A DNA stretch of 64,000 nucleotides from Nymphaea colorata. Its lineage: Eukaryota > Streptophyta > Magnoliopsida > Nymphaeales > Nymphaeaceae. The notes under the pieces were generated by a model. That model did not search any database, was not told the DNA's origin, and saw only the letters and a program-made list of their open reading frames with translations. Shown here piece by piece: positions 33,910-44,739 of this stretch. The translations under genes and the position numbers were made by a program. The stretch is from contig NC_045138.2 of NCBI RefSeq assembly GCF_008831285.2, positions 24,647,934-24,711,933 on the forward strand. Direction: 5' to 3'. Numbering within the stretch: the stretch's first letter is position 1; every line of letters starts with the position of its first letter.

Positions 33910-35266
33910 TCAATTAAACAAGCACGAGTATGGTTCCTGCTGGTGGTTTTGAAAGTAAAAGGAGTATGGTTCCTGCTGGTGGTTTTGAAAGTAAAAGGCG
34001 TCTATCAGTGGGGTGGAAAAGTTTCCGCCAGTTTTCTCAGCGATACTAATACAATTACCCGCCATGTAGGTCGGCAGATTCATGAAAAAATCATCTGTAA
34101 TGATGTTGAAATCTGAGCTGTATGTTAGTTGCTGTTGTTGGTAATCAGCGTTCATTTCCTGCACCGCCGTCCATTGGTTCACGTTGGACTTCGAACTTTG
34201 GTCGCCGTCGGCGGAAAGTGATGCAAAGGTCTCCCCATCCGAAGGGGAACTGGCGACTTCATCATGCTGTTTCAACCTTTGCATTCCCTTCTTCTGGCCG
34301 GTCTGCTTCTTGTAAATTCGGCACAGAACCCAATCATCAAGCTACAGCGGCAGCAAACGTATTCTCCAGTCAGTGGTAATTATAGCCTCCTAATAAAGCT
34401 TGATCATAGATGAAATATACAAAATTTTTTTCAATAAATTGGTTCGATTCTAAGTATGGTTTTCTTAAATCTTACAAAATGAACGTATATATATAAGTTG
34501 TAATTGTTCATTTGCAAATTTATTCTATGGGGAAACCACACTTCAGTGGAGCTGAGAGTCATAAAACTAAAATAATGCGGAGATGTGCATAATTTAGACA
34601 TTTAGTAGAACAACTCATTAGGAAAAGATTGGTGTTTCTGGTGCGGCACATACAATGTCTGGTTACATAACTTGAATCTCAAGTGAAAGAAGTGCAAAAA
34701 GGGTGGTCACTTACGCAGCGGGTTGCTTTTTTTTGTGGGAAGCGGCCATTGTCATCTAGGAGCTGGTATTCATGCATGATCCAATTGGTCTTGCTCCCGT
34801 TTGGAGGCTTTCCTACATAGAAAACGAGCGCCTTCTTGGTGCCCACTTTGCGGCCGTTGGCCACGATGGTCTTGTCGGTGCCGGTAGCCTTCCAGAAGCC
34901 GGATCCGGCGCCCCTGTTGGGCCTCGACCCATTGGGGAACTTCCGGTGCCTCTGGCTGAAAAAATACCACTCGTTGTCGCCAAAAAAAGCTTTACCTGCA
35001 TCACCCAAATCAGCACATTTATAAAGAAATCAGAACCAGTAAGGAAGAGGCAGTAGAGAAGAAAATGGGTGGTGGCTGTGAGGGGACGGACCAGGCAGGT
35101 CCCATGGGTCGTGTCTGTAGAGGTGGACGTCTGCAATGACGTTGGAGGAGAAGGTGAGACCGGAGGTCTTGGGGAGGAGGTATTGGACCAGAAGCTCCTC
35201 ATCGGTGGGGTGAAACCTGAACCCTGGTGGCAGGTACATCTCATTCCCTGTTCCTTCCATCCTCAT
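33910..35266 (-). CDS. NAC-E: NAC domain transcription factor, intact
   Basis: Exons 35266-35092, 34995-34715 and 34341-33910 (introns 96 and 373 bp, GT/AG) splice to 295 aa with no stop. Start [11 protein letters not shown]; a second in-frame ATG follows two codons later. Subdomains: A near 12-33, B ([14 protein letters not shown]) ending at 59, C with [18 protein letters not shown] and WKATG at 93-97, D with [18 protein letters not shown] and [10 protein letters not shown] at 153-164 ([12 protein letters not shown]). All residues I expect for DNA contact and dimerisation are present, so a nuclear DNA-binding regulator is the likely product. The tail is Gln-rich with [12 protein letters not shown]. 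Odd point: the C-terminus has a 12-residue motif, [12 protein letters not shown], twice in tandem (268-279 and 280-291), from an exact 36-bp duplication absent in NAC-F. E and F are close duplicates. Confidence 0.93.
33928..33999 (-). repeat. 36-bp in-frame tandem duplication in NAC-E exon 3
   Basis: Two adjacent 36-bp units starting at 33928 and 33964, near-identical over their length, encode [12 protein letters not shown] twice. NAC-F has one unit at the same place. Confidence 0.95.
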
Positions 35267-35314
35267 GCAACAGAAACGGATAGAGAGTTTGAGAGAAGAA
35301 GATAGGTAGAGAAA

Positions 35315-35390
35315 GACAGTATTGAAGCTGCTGCTAGACACAGAAAGAGAAAGACAGTATTGAAGCTGCTGCTAGACAGAGGAAGAGAAA
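35315..35390 (-). repeat. 38-bp tandem duplication in the NAC-E 5' leader
   Basis: Two copies of a 38-bp unit with 'gacagtattgaagctgctgc' start at 35315 and 35353. NAC-D has the same duplication from 26685. NAC-F has only a truncated single copy. It lies between the TATA box and the ATG. Confidence 0.9.
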
Positions 35391-35440
35391 GACAGGGATC
35401 AGGGCTCGTCCTCTGAAGGAGGCCGAACGATTCCAATTCA

Positions 35441-35447
35441 TTTTATA
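35441..35447 (-). promoter_or_regulatory. Putative TATA box of NAC-E
   Basis: TATAAAA on the minus strand, about 175 bp upstream of the ATG, with a CT-rich leader between. The same box is found in units D (26811-26817) and F (59315-59321). Confidence 0.65.
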
Positions 35448-37104
35448 GATGAAGAAAAAGAGTAACAGAGGGATTTGGGAACGAGTTGAACTATGACGTA
35501 ATTGCAAACATCAACCCTCGAATGGAAGCTATTTACTTGCTTCGACTCTTTTGTGTATATGCAGATATATTTGGTACAAACCTTTATTTAGTTTCCAAAT
35601 TGCCTTTTTAGGTTATAAAATTCACAGACCAATTTTTGTGATCCTTGTCGATTCAAAGATGCACTTTTCAAAAAGCAAAAATTTTATTAAGAAAACTAAA
35701 AATTGGTCTTCTTTTTAATATATATATATATATATACCGAAGTTGCGTGCACATGCCCACATGCGACTCCGCCGCTGACCAAGGATGATTTTGACATGAA
35801 CTTACGACAGATTTAATTCGATCCACCAGCTTCTTCAGTTTCTTGATGATGGTAAAGTTTGGAATTATTTGATGCGGGCGAGGTAGAGGGATTCTTATCA
35901 ATTTATGCATGTGGTGGGCCTTACTGTGTCGGGCCCCATTCACTATGCATGCGAGAAATGAAAGGGATTGAACAACTTGAAAATTGCTGTTGAGACCTAA
36001 ATGCATGTAGATTTTTAAATTTTCTTCGGATCTTAGAATTTAAGTGATTATAATCACTGAAGATGCAAAGGTTCAATTTAGCATCCCATTTCTTGGGATC
36101 CAAAGGTTTAAACCAACATATTGTAAGTTTTAATATATACTTTACTTCTTCAAAACTCTAGGAGGAGCATTGCCCTTTCTGGCCCCTTCTTGCCTCCACT
36201 CACTCACCTCCACTCTCTCTCTCTCTCCCTTTCTGTTTGTGTGTGTGTAATGAACTGATGTCATCAAAGCACACTCCAAATTAGATTTTTGGGGGCAAAA
36301 CAATTTATTGCGTCCAAAACAGATTTTTTAGAATGTTTGGATGATGCCAAAACCATATTTTCTCAAATATCATTTTTTAAAAAACCCTAGTTTCTAAAAT
36401 GGATTGAATAACTGGGTTTTTACAAAAGAAAAAAAGAACTTTAGGTGTATCATTCTCAAATGTAGAACTAATTTTCAAGCATGATTAGAAAACCCTTTTT
36501 TCACAAAAGCAATTTTTTCAGGACAGCTTTTGACGAAGAAACGTTATCCAATTAAACACACCCTTGGGGGTTTGGGCAAAACTCAGTTTTATATCTATCA
36601 AAGGGCAGAGCGTAGCCCTTGGGGTTTGGGCAAAACTCAGTTTTATATCCATCAAAGGGCAGAGGGTAGTTGGTTAGGTTAACTGCATGCATGCAAGGAG
36701 ACATATCTTTCATTTAATTCTTACAGGCGTTATGCCTCAAAAGGTATAGTGGCTTTAGATGGGCAGCATAAGCATTGGGGCCGAAAACTAATTTTGCAGA
36801 TGGTCGGTCGTTAACCTTTCCTTCATCTAGAAAACTAATTACGTATTTGAGGTGAGTTGGAGTCAAAATCAAGCCCGTCATTGACAGCTGATAATGGCAC
36901 CATTGACCAGCCCCAATCCCATTTTGGTCGTGGCTTGGTGTCTGGTTGAGACCAGTCCATGAATGAGCCAAAGTTACGAAGCAAAGCGTTTTAAAACAGA
37001 CAAATATTTTGTCTTGAAATTCGGAGCTTCTACGAAACTCCACCATGTGAATTCACATATTATGTCTGCTCCCCCCATTATTAATTTCTTCAGACATAAG
37101 TAGC

Positions 37105-38170
37105 GATCAACTAGGCTGTTCTGTTCATATTCCAAGATTTAATTAATCTTTCTGTTCTTCCCTTCTTTTTCGCCACCACCTTAGAAGCACCTGCGGTCTG
37201 AGTTATTCCACGAACAAAGGTTTTGCAAATCTCTCACCAGTTGGATTTTGAATCCATCGAGATTGATTGGCTGCGACCATTACGTAAATTTTTTGGCATC
37301 TCTGAGTCCTCCTGACATTAGCTTATGATTTCTGTATTCTCGGGCAAGACGCACCAAACATCAACCTGTCCACTTCCATGGTCTGTAATAAGGACATCCA
37401 TATAGCCGTCCGGCTTTTTTTTTTTTTTTTTTTTTTTTTGGCTCATATGAGATTCAAAAGTCACCTCAGATTTCACTTTTCTCTTCGGAGACACGATGAA
37501 ATTGGAAGGAAACCACAAGTCTCAGTCTCCGGCCCCCCTTCCCCTCCCATCTTGGTCAAAACTTATAACGAGGATAGTGACATAGGGTGCATCATGGGCC
37601 CCCGTTTATTATGGTCAATTTGTTAATACTAGGCATTCGAAATACATTTTACCAAAGGAAAAATGTGATTTCCCACTCCTGACATGACTGATCATGCTAT
37701 ATGGTCCTTATATTCTCGTCTAAAATTAAACTAATGTTTGTTGGCCTCTCCTGTATGTTAAAGTATTTATCAAAATTCAACTGCATAGATAGACTCACAA
37801 AATAAAATTATATGGTTGAAAATGACCAAACTAAGATATTGCTGTTTAATGTCATATGTATAGCTAAGGCTAATTACGTACATTTTAATTCTCGTGATCA
37901 CCTTTTTAATTTGAAACTCATATTTTGAACATGTAAATTCAACCCCAGATCAGCTGAGTTTCAAGTCAATGTTCCTAGAAATGCATGGCCGCTTAGATGG
38001 CTAGATAGATCGGTGACGAACCGATGGCAGAGCAATTTGATCCTTTGGAGCTCATTTATCAATGGAAAGAAAGCCATGTTATCTGCTCCAAAAATTGTGA
38101 CTGTTTCAAGAAAAAAATTATCGCTGTTTCAAGAAACATAGTACAGTTTGATAAATATAATCTCATTCTT
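37105..38170. repeat. Block K, first copy
   Basis: Matches parts of 61070-61330 and, better, 63180-63760. Landmarks are 'catagatagactca', 'tggcta.ataga' style text and 'gacgaaccgatggca'. A poly-T run of about 22 lies at 37417-37439. No gene recognised. Confidence 0.65.
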
Positions 38171-38173
38171 TAA

Positions 38174-41100
38174 GGGGGCGTTTGATGCGTCGGAAAAACA
38201 CTATTCACCTGGAAAAAAAATTCAAATATTTGAAATTTTTCCATCGTATCAAACGTGGAAAGCTTTTTTCGACCGTTGAAGTCGAATTCCAGAAATTTTT
38301 TCCCGGAAAAAATTTCCGTCTGGAGAGACGGAGATTTTTTTCCAGAATTATATTTTTGCCCGTTAGGGCACCCGAGCGCGTCTTCGCGTTTCTTCTTTTC
38401 CTTCCTGTGCCGTAGACGCTCCCTCTTCTTTCTCGTCGACGCACCCGCAGACTCCCTCGCGTGCCTCCTCTCCCTCTCTGCATCAAGCTCACGCCTCCTC
38501 TCAGTGCAGCCGCTAGCCTCCCATCCCTCTCTTTCTCGCAAGGTATTGTCTCTCTCTCTCTCATTCTCTCTCTTGTTCCCCTCTCCAAGTAGGCGTTTTG
38601 AATCCCTGCGGGTGCATCGACTGAAAACGACCCTCTGATGTCTGCCGTGAGCATGAATCCCCTTTTTGTTTTTGTATGTCTGCAATGTTTCTTCTCAAGT
38701 CATGTCTGCAAGCATGTTTTCTGTTTCTGTTCTCATAAAGAGTTCGTTGTTCTCCTCTGCCCTCTCTGCTTCTTTCCTTGGTAAGAATCCTTTGTCTTCC
38801 CTTTCCTCTCTCTTTCTCTGCAATTTTTTTTGCTTTTCATGCGTTGGTTCTGCACAAAAAAGCCTCTGAGACTGGTCTTGTTAGCTTTTCGTGGGTTCTT
38901 CTCCTTTGACGTGGAGGGTTTCTTCTTTACCTTTCGTTTGAAGGGGGAAGGTATTTCTGCAATTTCTTGATGATTGTGTGGTGCGTCCATTTTTAGGTTC
39001 TTTGTTGCGTTTGTGGAGTAAGGTTTGGCTTTTATGCAATTTCTTGATGATTGTGTGGTTCTCCTTAGACAGTGATGGGAGTCACAGGGACTGGAGGTGA
39101 ATATGGGAGGATCGAACCCCACTTGTGTAAGCGTTTCATCAGCATTTTACGTGGTTGAGAGTCACGTAATGGCATCGCATTCAAGTCCCTGTGGAGGGCC
39201 TGTGAGACTTCTTTGAGTTTATGTACTGAATAGAAAAGCTAACAAGACCAGTCTGTTTTTTGTTTGAGTGACTCAGTTTTTGGCGAGATTCAACACGAAG
39301 AAGAAAAGGAAGAGAGAAGAGGAATAAAAAGAAATATGCTGCGATCAAAAGTACTGAGTTTATGTTAGCATGTTTGAGTGGTTCATGTTTTGAAACTGTT
39401 TTTTTTTACTGCACTACGAGTTCAGCATCTTTCCGCAAAATTTTAATTGATAAATCTGAACTTAGATTTGTGCTGGGCTTCATTTTGGGTTTCAGTTGGA
39501 CTTAAAATGGCTTTGCTCATATCAGTTCTGTTCTACTAGATTTTGTTTGGCATGATTTTGGTCATGCCTTCACATTCTCTTTCATGCATTTTGCAAAATT
39601 AAGCCTTCAACTTAGCTGTTGCCTTTTGAGGATCTTCAGATTGATGGGGTTGCCTTCAATGGCAGCTTCAGATCGATGGGGTTGCTCATGAAGACATTTT
39701 TCAGATTGCTATGGTTGTAGATTTACCAGGAACAAAAATGATGCACATGGTTTGGCTTTATCTGTTTGTCAAAGAAGAGTCGGACGAGTTATGTTAACTT
39801 TTTCTTACATGGTTTGGTCTGATTGTTATAATTACATGTTACTTGTTAGATGCTCACTTATTTATTAATTTTGTTATTGTCATACAACGACAGTGTTTCT
39901 TGCTTAATTAACATATTCTAACTCATTTAGTGCTAATTGTTATTGTTATGCAACTAGCAGGACTGGTTGAAGATGAAGCACCGACATCAGTCTGACGTAT
40001 GTTTAAAGGTCGTGCAAGGGGAAAGTTTGATTCAGTTTCAGTTTTTTTGTTTTGTTATGGTGCAAAGACACTGCATGTGTATTTACTTCTTTGAATACTC
40101 GACACATGCACTTGGCTTTCTATTGAATGTTGAAGCTCTTCTGAACACTGATGGGAATATGTAAATATTTTAACACTGATGGGACTATGTATGTGATTTG
40201 TTTAGTATTTTATCACTGATGGGAACAATGATATGATCCTTCTTTATGTATGTGGTTTGTGTGGTCTTTATTCGCTTTGTCGTGCTATCGTTGCGCTTTG
40301 TTGTTGATGTCAATTAAAGTTGCTTTTGATGACATTCCAGAAGATGGCTTAAATGTGCCCCTCAGGCTTGAAAAAGTTGCAAATGAGGTGAGCAGCAATT
40401 ATTGGGTGTTGGTATTTTGTGTTGAGCTTTGGCAACATGTGCCATGTATGGGTGACTGACGCATGACCTCCCATTGTAATTGAGCTGCTTTTCCCGTGTG
40501 CAGTTGATGCTTCATTAATCTGAATTTCAATTGCCAAGAATAGGAATACATGATTTTTGATTTCGTGTGATGATATGGGCAAAGTGTTGAAGTTGTGATG
40601 GAGTTGACGCCAGATTGATTCAATTTCTTTTATCATGCTGTTGGTTGGTCTGACGTCAACTACAATTTTCTTGGCACTGCAGCTAAGGTCGTTGGCTGCT
40701 TGCAGTGGAGATCACAGCCGTTTTTGTTATGGTTATGTTAGATTCAGATCTGATGTATATATTGCAGCGAGTTGGGTGTTTGGTTGAGTATTTTTACTTC
40801 TACAGTTATCTCGGATCTGGCATGGCATGATTTTTATTCACATTTGGTTTCAGTTTTTTATAGTTTCTATCAACTGAGGGTGTTGGTGTTGTTGATCATT
40901 GGTGCATGTTGAGAGTTAGGATAGTGATTCATAAATCTAGATAGATTGTTGCCATATTTTTGTAAATCTAGATAAATGTTTCCTTATTATCAAACTAAGA
41001 ATTAAATTTCTAGAAATATATTTCTGTACTATCAAACTTAGAAATATAGAATTGGAAATATATTTCTGAGTCATCACACACACACTAAAATTGGAATCGG

Positions 41101-41187
41101 AAAAATTTTTTCCATTCCATTTTTCCATTTCCTATATTTCCAGCAATATATTTCCAGAAATTTTTTTCCAGGCCATCAAACGGCCCC
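38174..41187. mobile_element. 3-kb TIR element (PIF/Harbinger-like ends)
   Basis: Flanked by TAA on both sides (38171-38173 and 41188-41190). Ends are GGGGGCGTTTGATG on the left and the complement of GGGGCCGTTTGATG on the right, with AT-rich subterminal repeats of 'aaatttttcc' type. There is no transposase. The interior is not low complexity: a C/T-rich leader-like stretch (38400-38600), then sequence resembling exons and introns, including the candidate helicase exon at 40320-40387. This fits a non-autonomous element that carries captured gene sequence (a Pack-type element). Confidence 0.7.
40320..40387 (+). pseudogene. Captured exon, possibly of an IGHMBP2-like helicase gene
   Basis: A 68-bp stretch bounded by AAAG before and GTGAGC after reads FDDIPEDGLNVPLRLEKVAN and ends with Glu at the donor. 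From memory of the family, the sequence ahead of VTYRR in plant SMUBP2/IGHMBP2-type superfamily-1 helicases is similar, but I cannot verify that. No other helicase motif (Walker A, DEAD-like) is visible in the element, so at most a fragment was captured. It may equally be an exon of another gene. Confidence 0.35.
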
Positions 41188-41190
41188 TAA

Positions 41191-43205
41191 GGCATATTCA
41201 TCTAACTATAACAAACTGTTCTTATTATCAAACGGCCTTTTAGGTGGCATTTTTTTTTTTTTGACAGTTGGAATACTCTATGAGTGTTCTATGAACCTAC
41301 CCGCCAATTAAACAAGTTCATGTGACACTGAACCTAATGTTCTCATAAAAAATTGAGACAAGTCATAGACTGACATATTATTCCAGTTTCCAATTTACCC
41401 CACCGAATTCCAACAAGCGATGTGTCAATTTCTAATGATGTTTATGTTTCTCGATATCCTTAGAACGTTTTATTTTAAATTATGCTTATATATTTTACAA
41501 TTTGTTTTCTTAGAAAAGTGACCTTCTTAATATCTTCGATATTCACAGCCGATTCAGTTTACAAACAAATTTTAATTTACCAGAAGAGATGGGAAAACAT
41601 GGAGTGCACCATCTAGTTAATACTTACTTCTGTTCTGTTTGTTTGCACGTTTGGATTCTGGAAATCGGCATGGCCTTCCCTTTATCTACAACTCTACGCT
41701 CCATGTCATGTGGGTAAATCATCCAGCCCGGCACTTATGCTTTGTCCTTGGCTGCCTAGCTCACTGGGAGAGCATTAATGGCGGACAACCATATATGTGT
41801 ATACATAGTAAGTGAACTATGGTATTGTCTATCCGCACTCACCCAACCATCAAATTGAAAAATATGTGAACCAATATTAGTTGACAACAATGTCCGATTA
41901 TAGCGCAGTCGGCATTACATTGGCTTCGCCGCAATAGCTTCCCCGTGCTGACCGGTTAATTTAGTCGTATTTGCTAGGATTTGTGTCCCACTGCATATCA
42001 GAAAGGATGATGTCGATCATAAGTGGAATTGAAATGCTCGTCGTTATAAATTTGAAGGTGGTTTGCTTGTTAGGATGACTACCTATTTATGGATGGGTGC
42101 GAGACCAAACTGCTTAGATTTGACATCTTAAGTTCCATTTTTTCGTGGCGCATGTGTTACTTTGGGACTGATATGGCCGAACCAATAATTAGCCGATACA
42201 TTTATTTGGACTTTTTGTTACTCCACAAATAATACGTGCAGGATTCTGTTCGGTTACGCGGGAACGATTTTATATATATATATATAGATATATAAAGTGG
42301 GAAGTCTTTTTCGTGGCAGACGATTGATCGTCTTCCCATTGAAGTAATCAATTTACAAAGATATAAAAGCCAAAATGTATGCAAAGAGCATGTATAAATG
42401 GAGGGTGCGTATATGTACAAAATGGAAAAGGACAGCCTAACAGGCAAAAATCTGATCAGTGTATCAATATCCGCCTCCAAGCTTTAATAGAACATTTAGC
42501 TTTCACATGCATTAATCCGACTCCTCCCAGCAAGCGAACAACTTAATTAAATCTAACATGAAGGCCGGCCATTTTCCTTGTTGGACACAGATATATTAAC
42601 CTTCATGGAGGCTATGCCTTCCCGCAAAGGCACCGACGAGTGAACAGGGACGGTAAGCAATCTTAGCTCAGCGACAATAAATGATTCAATGGTTGGCAGG
42701 GGCAGTGGCCTGCCCCAGTCACACAATAGCCGAAGTAGTTCTGGTACCGAGGGTGAATGCAGGGTGCACCTTGAAGTATCGTCCTGTCGCTATATGGCTT
42801 AATGAAATTGGATATATAAACCTGTGTTCCATTCCTATATGGTAACTATAAGATGACAAGACATAAGCAGATACTCTTAAAGATTTTGAAGATTGCAGTT
42901 CTAGTATGATACATGATTGCAATTCTAATATGATACATGATCTTGACTAAATCTTCTCAAGATATAAGGCTTCCTCAAGGAATAAGGTGACTTCATGCAT
43001 TTGGCACCACGCCTGAGCATAATGTGTTTGTTTTTAATGTTTGCTATGGGAAGCCGTCTTTGGCATAAACCTTCAAAACAGTACCTTTATGCCCCTAACG
43101 TTTTGATTGCTTGAGGGCTTAGATGGACCTACGGTACAATATGCTCGTAATTTTAATGCACAACGTATGAATATTCATGTAAGGACACTAGCAAATGTTA
43201 GTTTC
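41191..43205. other. No gene recognised (2 kb)
   Basis: A further TIR-like end ('atcaaacggcctttta') lies near 41230. The stretch 41900-42060 matches 61340-61490, and 42230-42270 resembles 62310-62350, so this region shares ancestry with the right end of the window. A short (TA)n is near 42270. The open frames are short. Confidence 0.5.
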
Positions 43206-44036
43206 TTAGGCTGTGTTTGATTGCAAGGAAGAATTTAACGTGGTAAATTTACCACGGTAAATTTTTCTGGAAAAAAATACAAGATGAAATTCAATCCTCT
43301 TTCGATTTGAGGCTATGTTTGATTGCAGTGAAGTTTTTTGCAGGGTAAAATTAACTGTATTTGATGTACAAGGTAGATTTTTGCAGGATAAGATTAACTG
43401 TGTTTGATGCACAGTGTAAAAATTAGGTAAAAATTAGGAGAGACTTTTTTTCTTATCATTAGAAATTGTTGTTTTATTGATTCTCCTCCAATTTCACATA
43501 AATAAAAATTGAAACTTTGAGATTTCCATCTTTTTCTCAAGAATCGGTCTCAACTTCTGATTCTATGGTGTTAGTGCTTCAACGTAACTACGATATGCTT
43601 TATCTGAAAAATGAACAGCCATATTAAGTATCTCTACCAAACAAATTGTCTCATTCCTAAGTTCAATGAGCTTGGCAAACAGAGGCTTTTAGGCAGCAGG
43701 CCGTAGAAACTGAAGACCTCTTCACATGATTACCAGACAGTCGAAAGATGATGGTATGAAAGACGAGATACCTTTTAGTATCTTAACCATGTATAAGCAT
43801 TAACGGTCGAAGCAATGGCAGAAATATATAGGATTAATAACAGGAAAATTTGCAAGCAATCCATAGTGAACACAAGAACTTTGCAATTTCCAGCAGATAT
43901 ACCGGTCAAAAAATCCCACAAAACCAAGAGCAATATGGAAGAGAACACCATAAGGCCGAAATATCCACAGCATAATATCCAAGGCACAGAGCAAATGAAG
44001 CGAGAATTCGAGAATCCAGAGAGCGAGAAACCGCAT

Positions 44037-44238
44037 CGCATATCTTAATCGGGGTTTCAAGCTCTAAGAGATTAGGCTGCCTGAGGAAGATATCCCTGGA
44101 AGCAACCCAAAGCTGCCGAATCTGAGACTCCATAAGGCGGGCCTGCCTTCCAGCCCTCGACGACGATCGTGCCTCGAGTAGATGGGCGATTATCTCGTCC
44201 AACTCACCAGGGTCAATCTCCGTGCCCTGCATAGCCAT
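44037..44238 (-). pseudogene. Captured first exon of a type-1 protein phosphatase (PP1/TOPP) gene
   Basis: Starts at an ATG (44238) and reads about 67 residues with the N-terminal PP1 pattern: [41 protein letters not shown]. In PP1 catalytic subunits this is followed by the metal-binding GDxHG motif in the next exon. Here the sequence turns to intron-like DNA, and the expected GT of the donor reads AT (TGCG|ATGC), so normal splicing is unlikely. None of the catalytic residues is present. Changes such as QLW for QLC and two Ser in the EARSSSRAG stretch suggest relaxed constraint. Open reading continues to 43906, giving at most a 110-aa chimeric peptide. I recognise the family but the donor gene lies outside this window. 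Confidence 0.8.
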
Positions 44239-44553
44239 GGCTTCCCTCTATCAACTCCGTCACATGAAATGATCACCCGAAAAAAAAACCTCATTTCTTC
44301 CCTTCTTCCTGAATCCTACTATCCCTCCTTTTTCGTCTTCTTCCTCCTCCTCCTCTTCCTACTTCCTAAGAGGACAGCTTTGGCAAGAGACGGTGATGGA
44401 CAGCTTCGACGGAGGAGAAGGGAGCTTCAGGCAGTGACAGAGGAGAAGGGGGCTTCAGGCGGAAGGGGAAAGACGCGAAGGGGAAAGACGCGAGGACTTC
44501 GGCGGAAGGGGGAAAATTTTTTGAGCCCTAACGGCTCACAAATTTGTCTGCGG

Positions 44554-44587
44554 AAAAAAGTCGGACCTCAGAGGTCCGACTTTTTTC
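44554..44587. repeat. 34-bp perfect palindrome
   Basis: AAAAAAGTCGGACCTC with its mirror complement GAGGTCCGACTTTTTT, close to the right end of the TIR element. Confidence 0.9.
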
Positions 44588-44739
44588 TGCGTTAATTTTC
44601 ACCCTGTCGTACGAAAAATCCACGTTAAAATTTCCAACGTTTGATGGTCTCACCTCACAACGGTTGAATCTTTTCCTCATCGTACAGTTTTCACCCGCCC
44701 CTCAAGTTTTTCCCTTACAATCAAACGCAGCCTTATGGA

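Larger units (their letters stand above)
28935..37105. repeat. Segmental duplication, copy E
   Basis: Collinear with about 53135-61065: block X, MITE, polypurine/polypyrimidine element, blocks W, V and T, a complete NAC gene, and blocks S-P in the same order. The left edge is marked by 'catgggtcaagtacatctc' here and 'catgggtcaagcacatctc' there. The main differences are microsatellite lengths, a 38-bp leader duplication and a 36-bp coding duplication in E, and an extra stretch near 60020-60220 in F. Confidence 0.85.
43209..44732. mobile_element. 1.5-kb TIR element carrying a PP1 gene fragment
   Basis: Flanked by TTA on both sides (43206-43208 and 44733-44735). The left end GGCTGTGTTTGATTGCAAGG and the complement of the right end, GGCTGCGTTTGATTGTAAGG, agree at 18 of 20 positions. 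TTA duplications and these ends fit a PIF/Harbinger-type non-autonomous element. The interior holds the first exon and intron start of a PP1 phosphatase gene on the minus strand, a C/G-rich leader-like segment (44300-44500) and a 34-bp palindrome. No transposase is present. Confidence 0.8.

Noticed and set aside
43815-44060. Functional PP1 gene in this window
   Set aside because: Only the N-terminal exon is present, the donor site is altered and the metal-binding motifs are missing. It lies inside a TIR element, so a captured fragment is the better reading.
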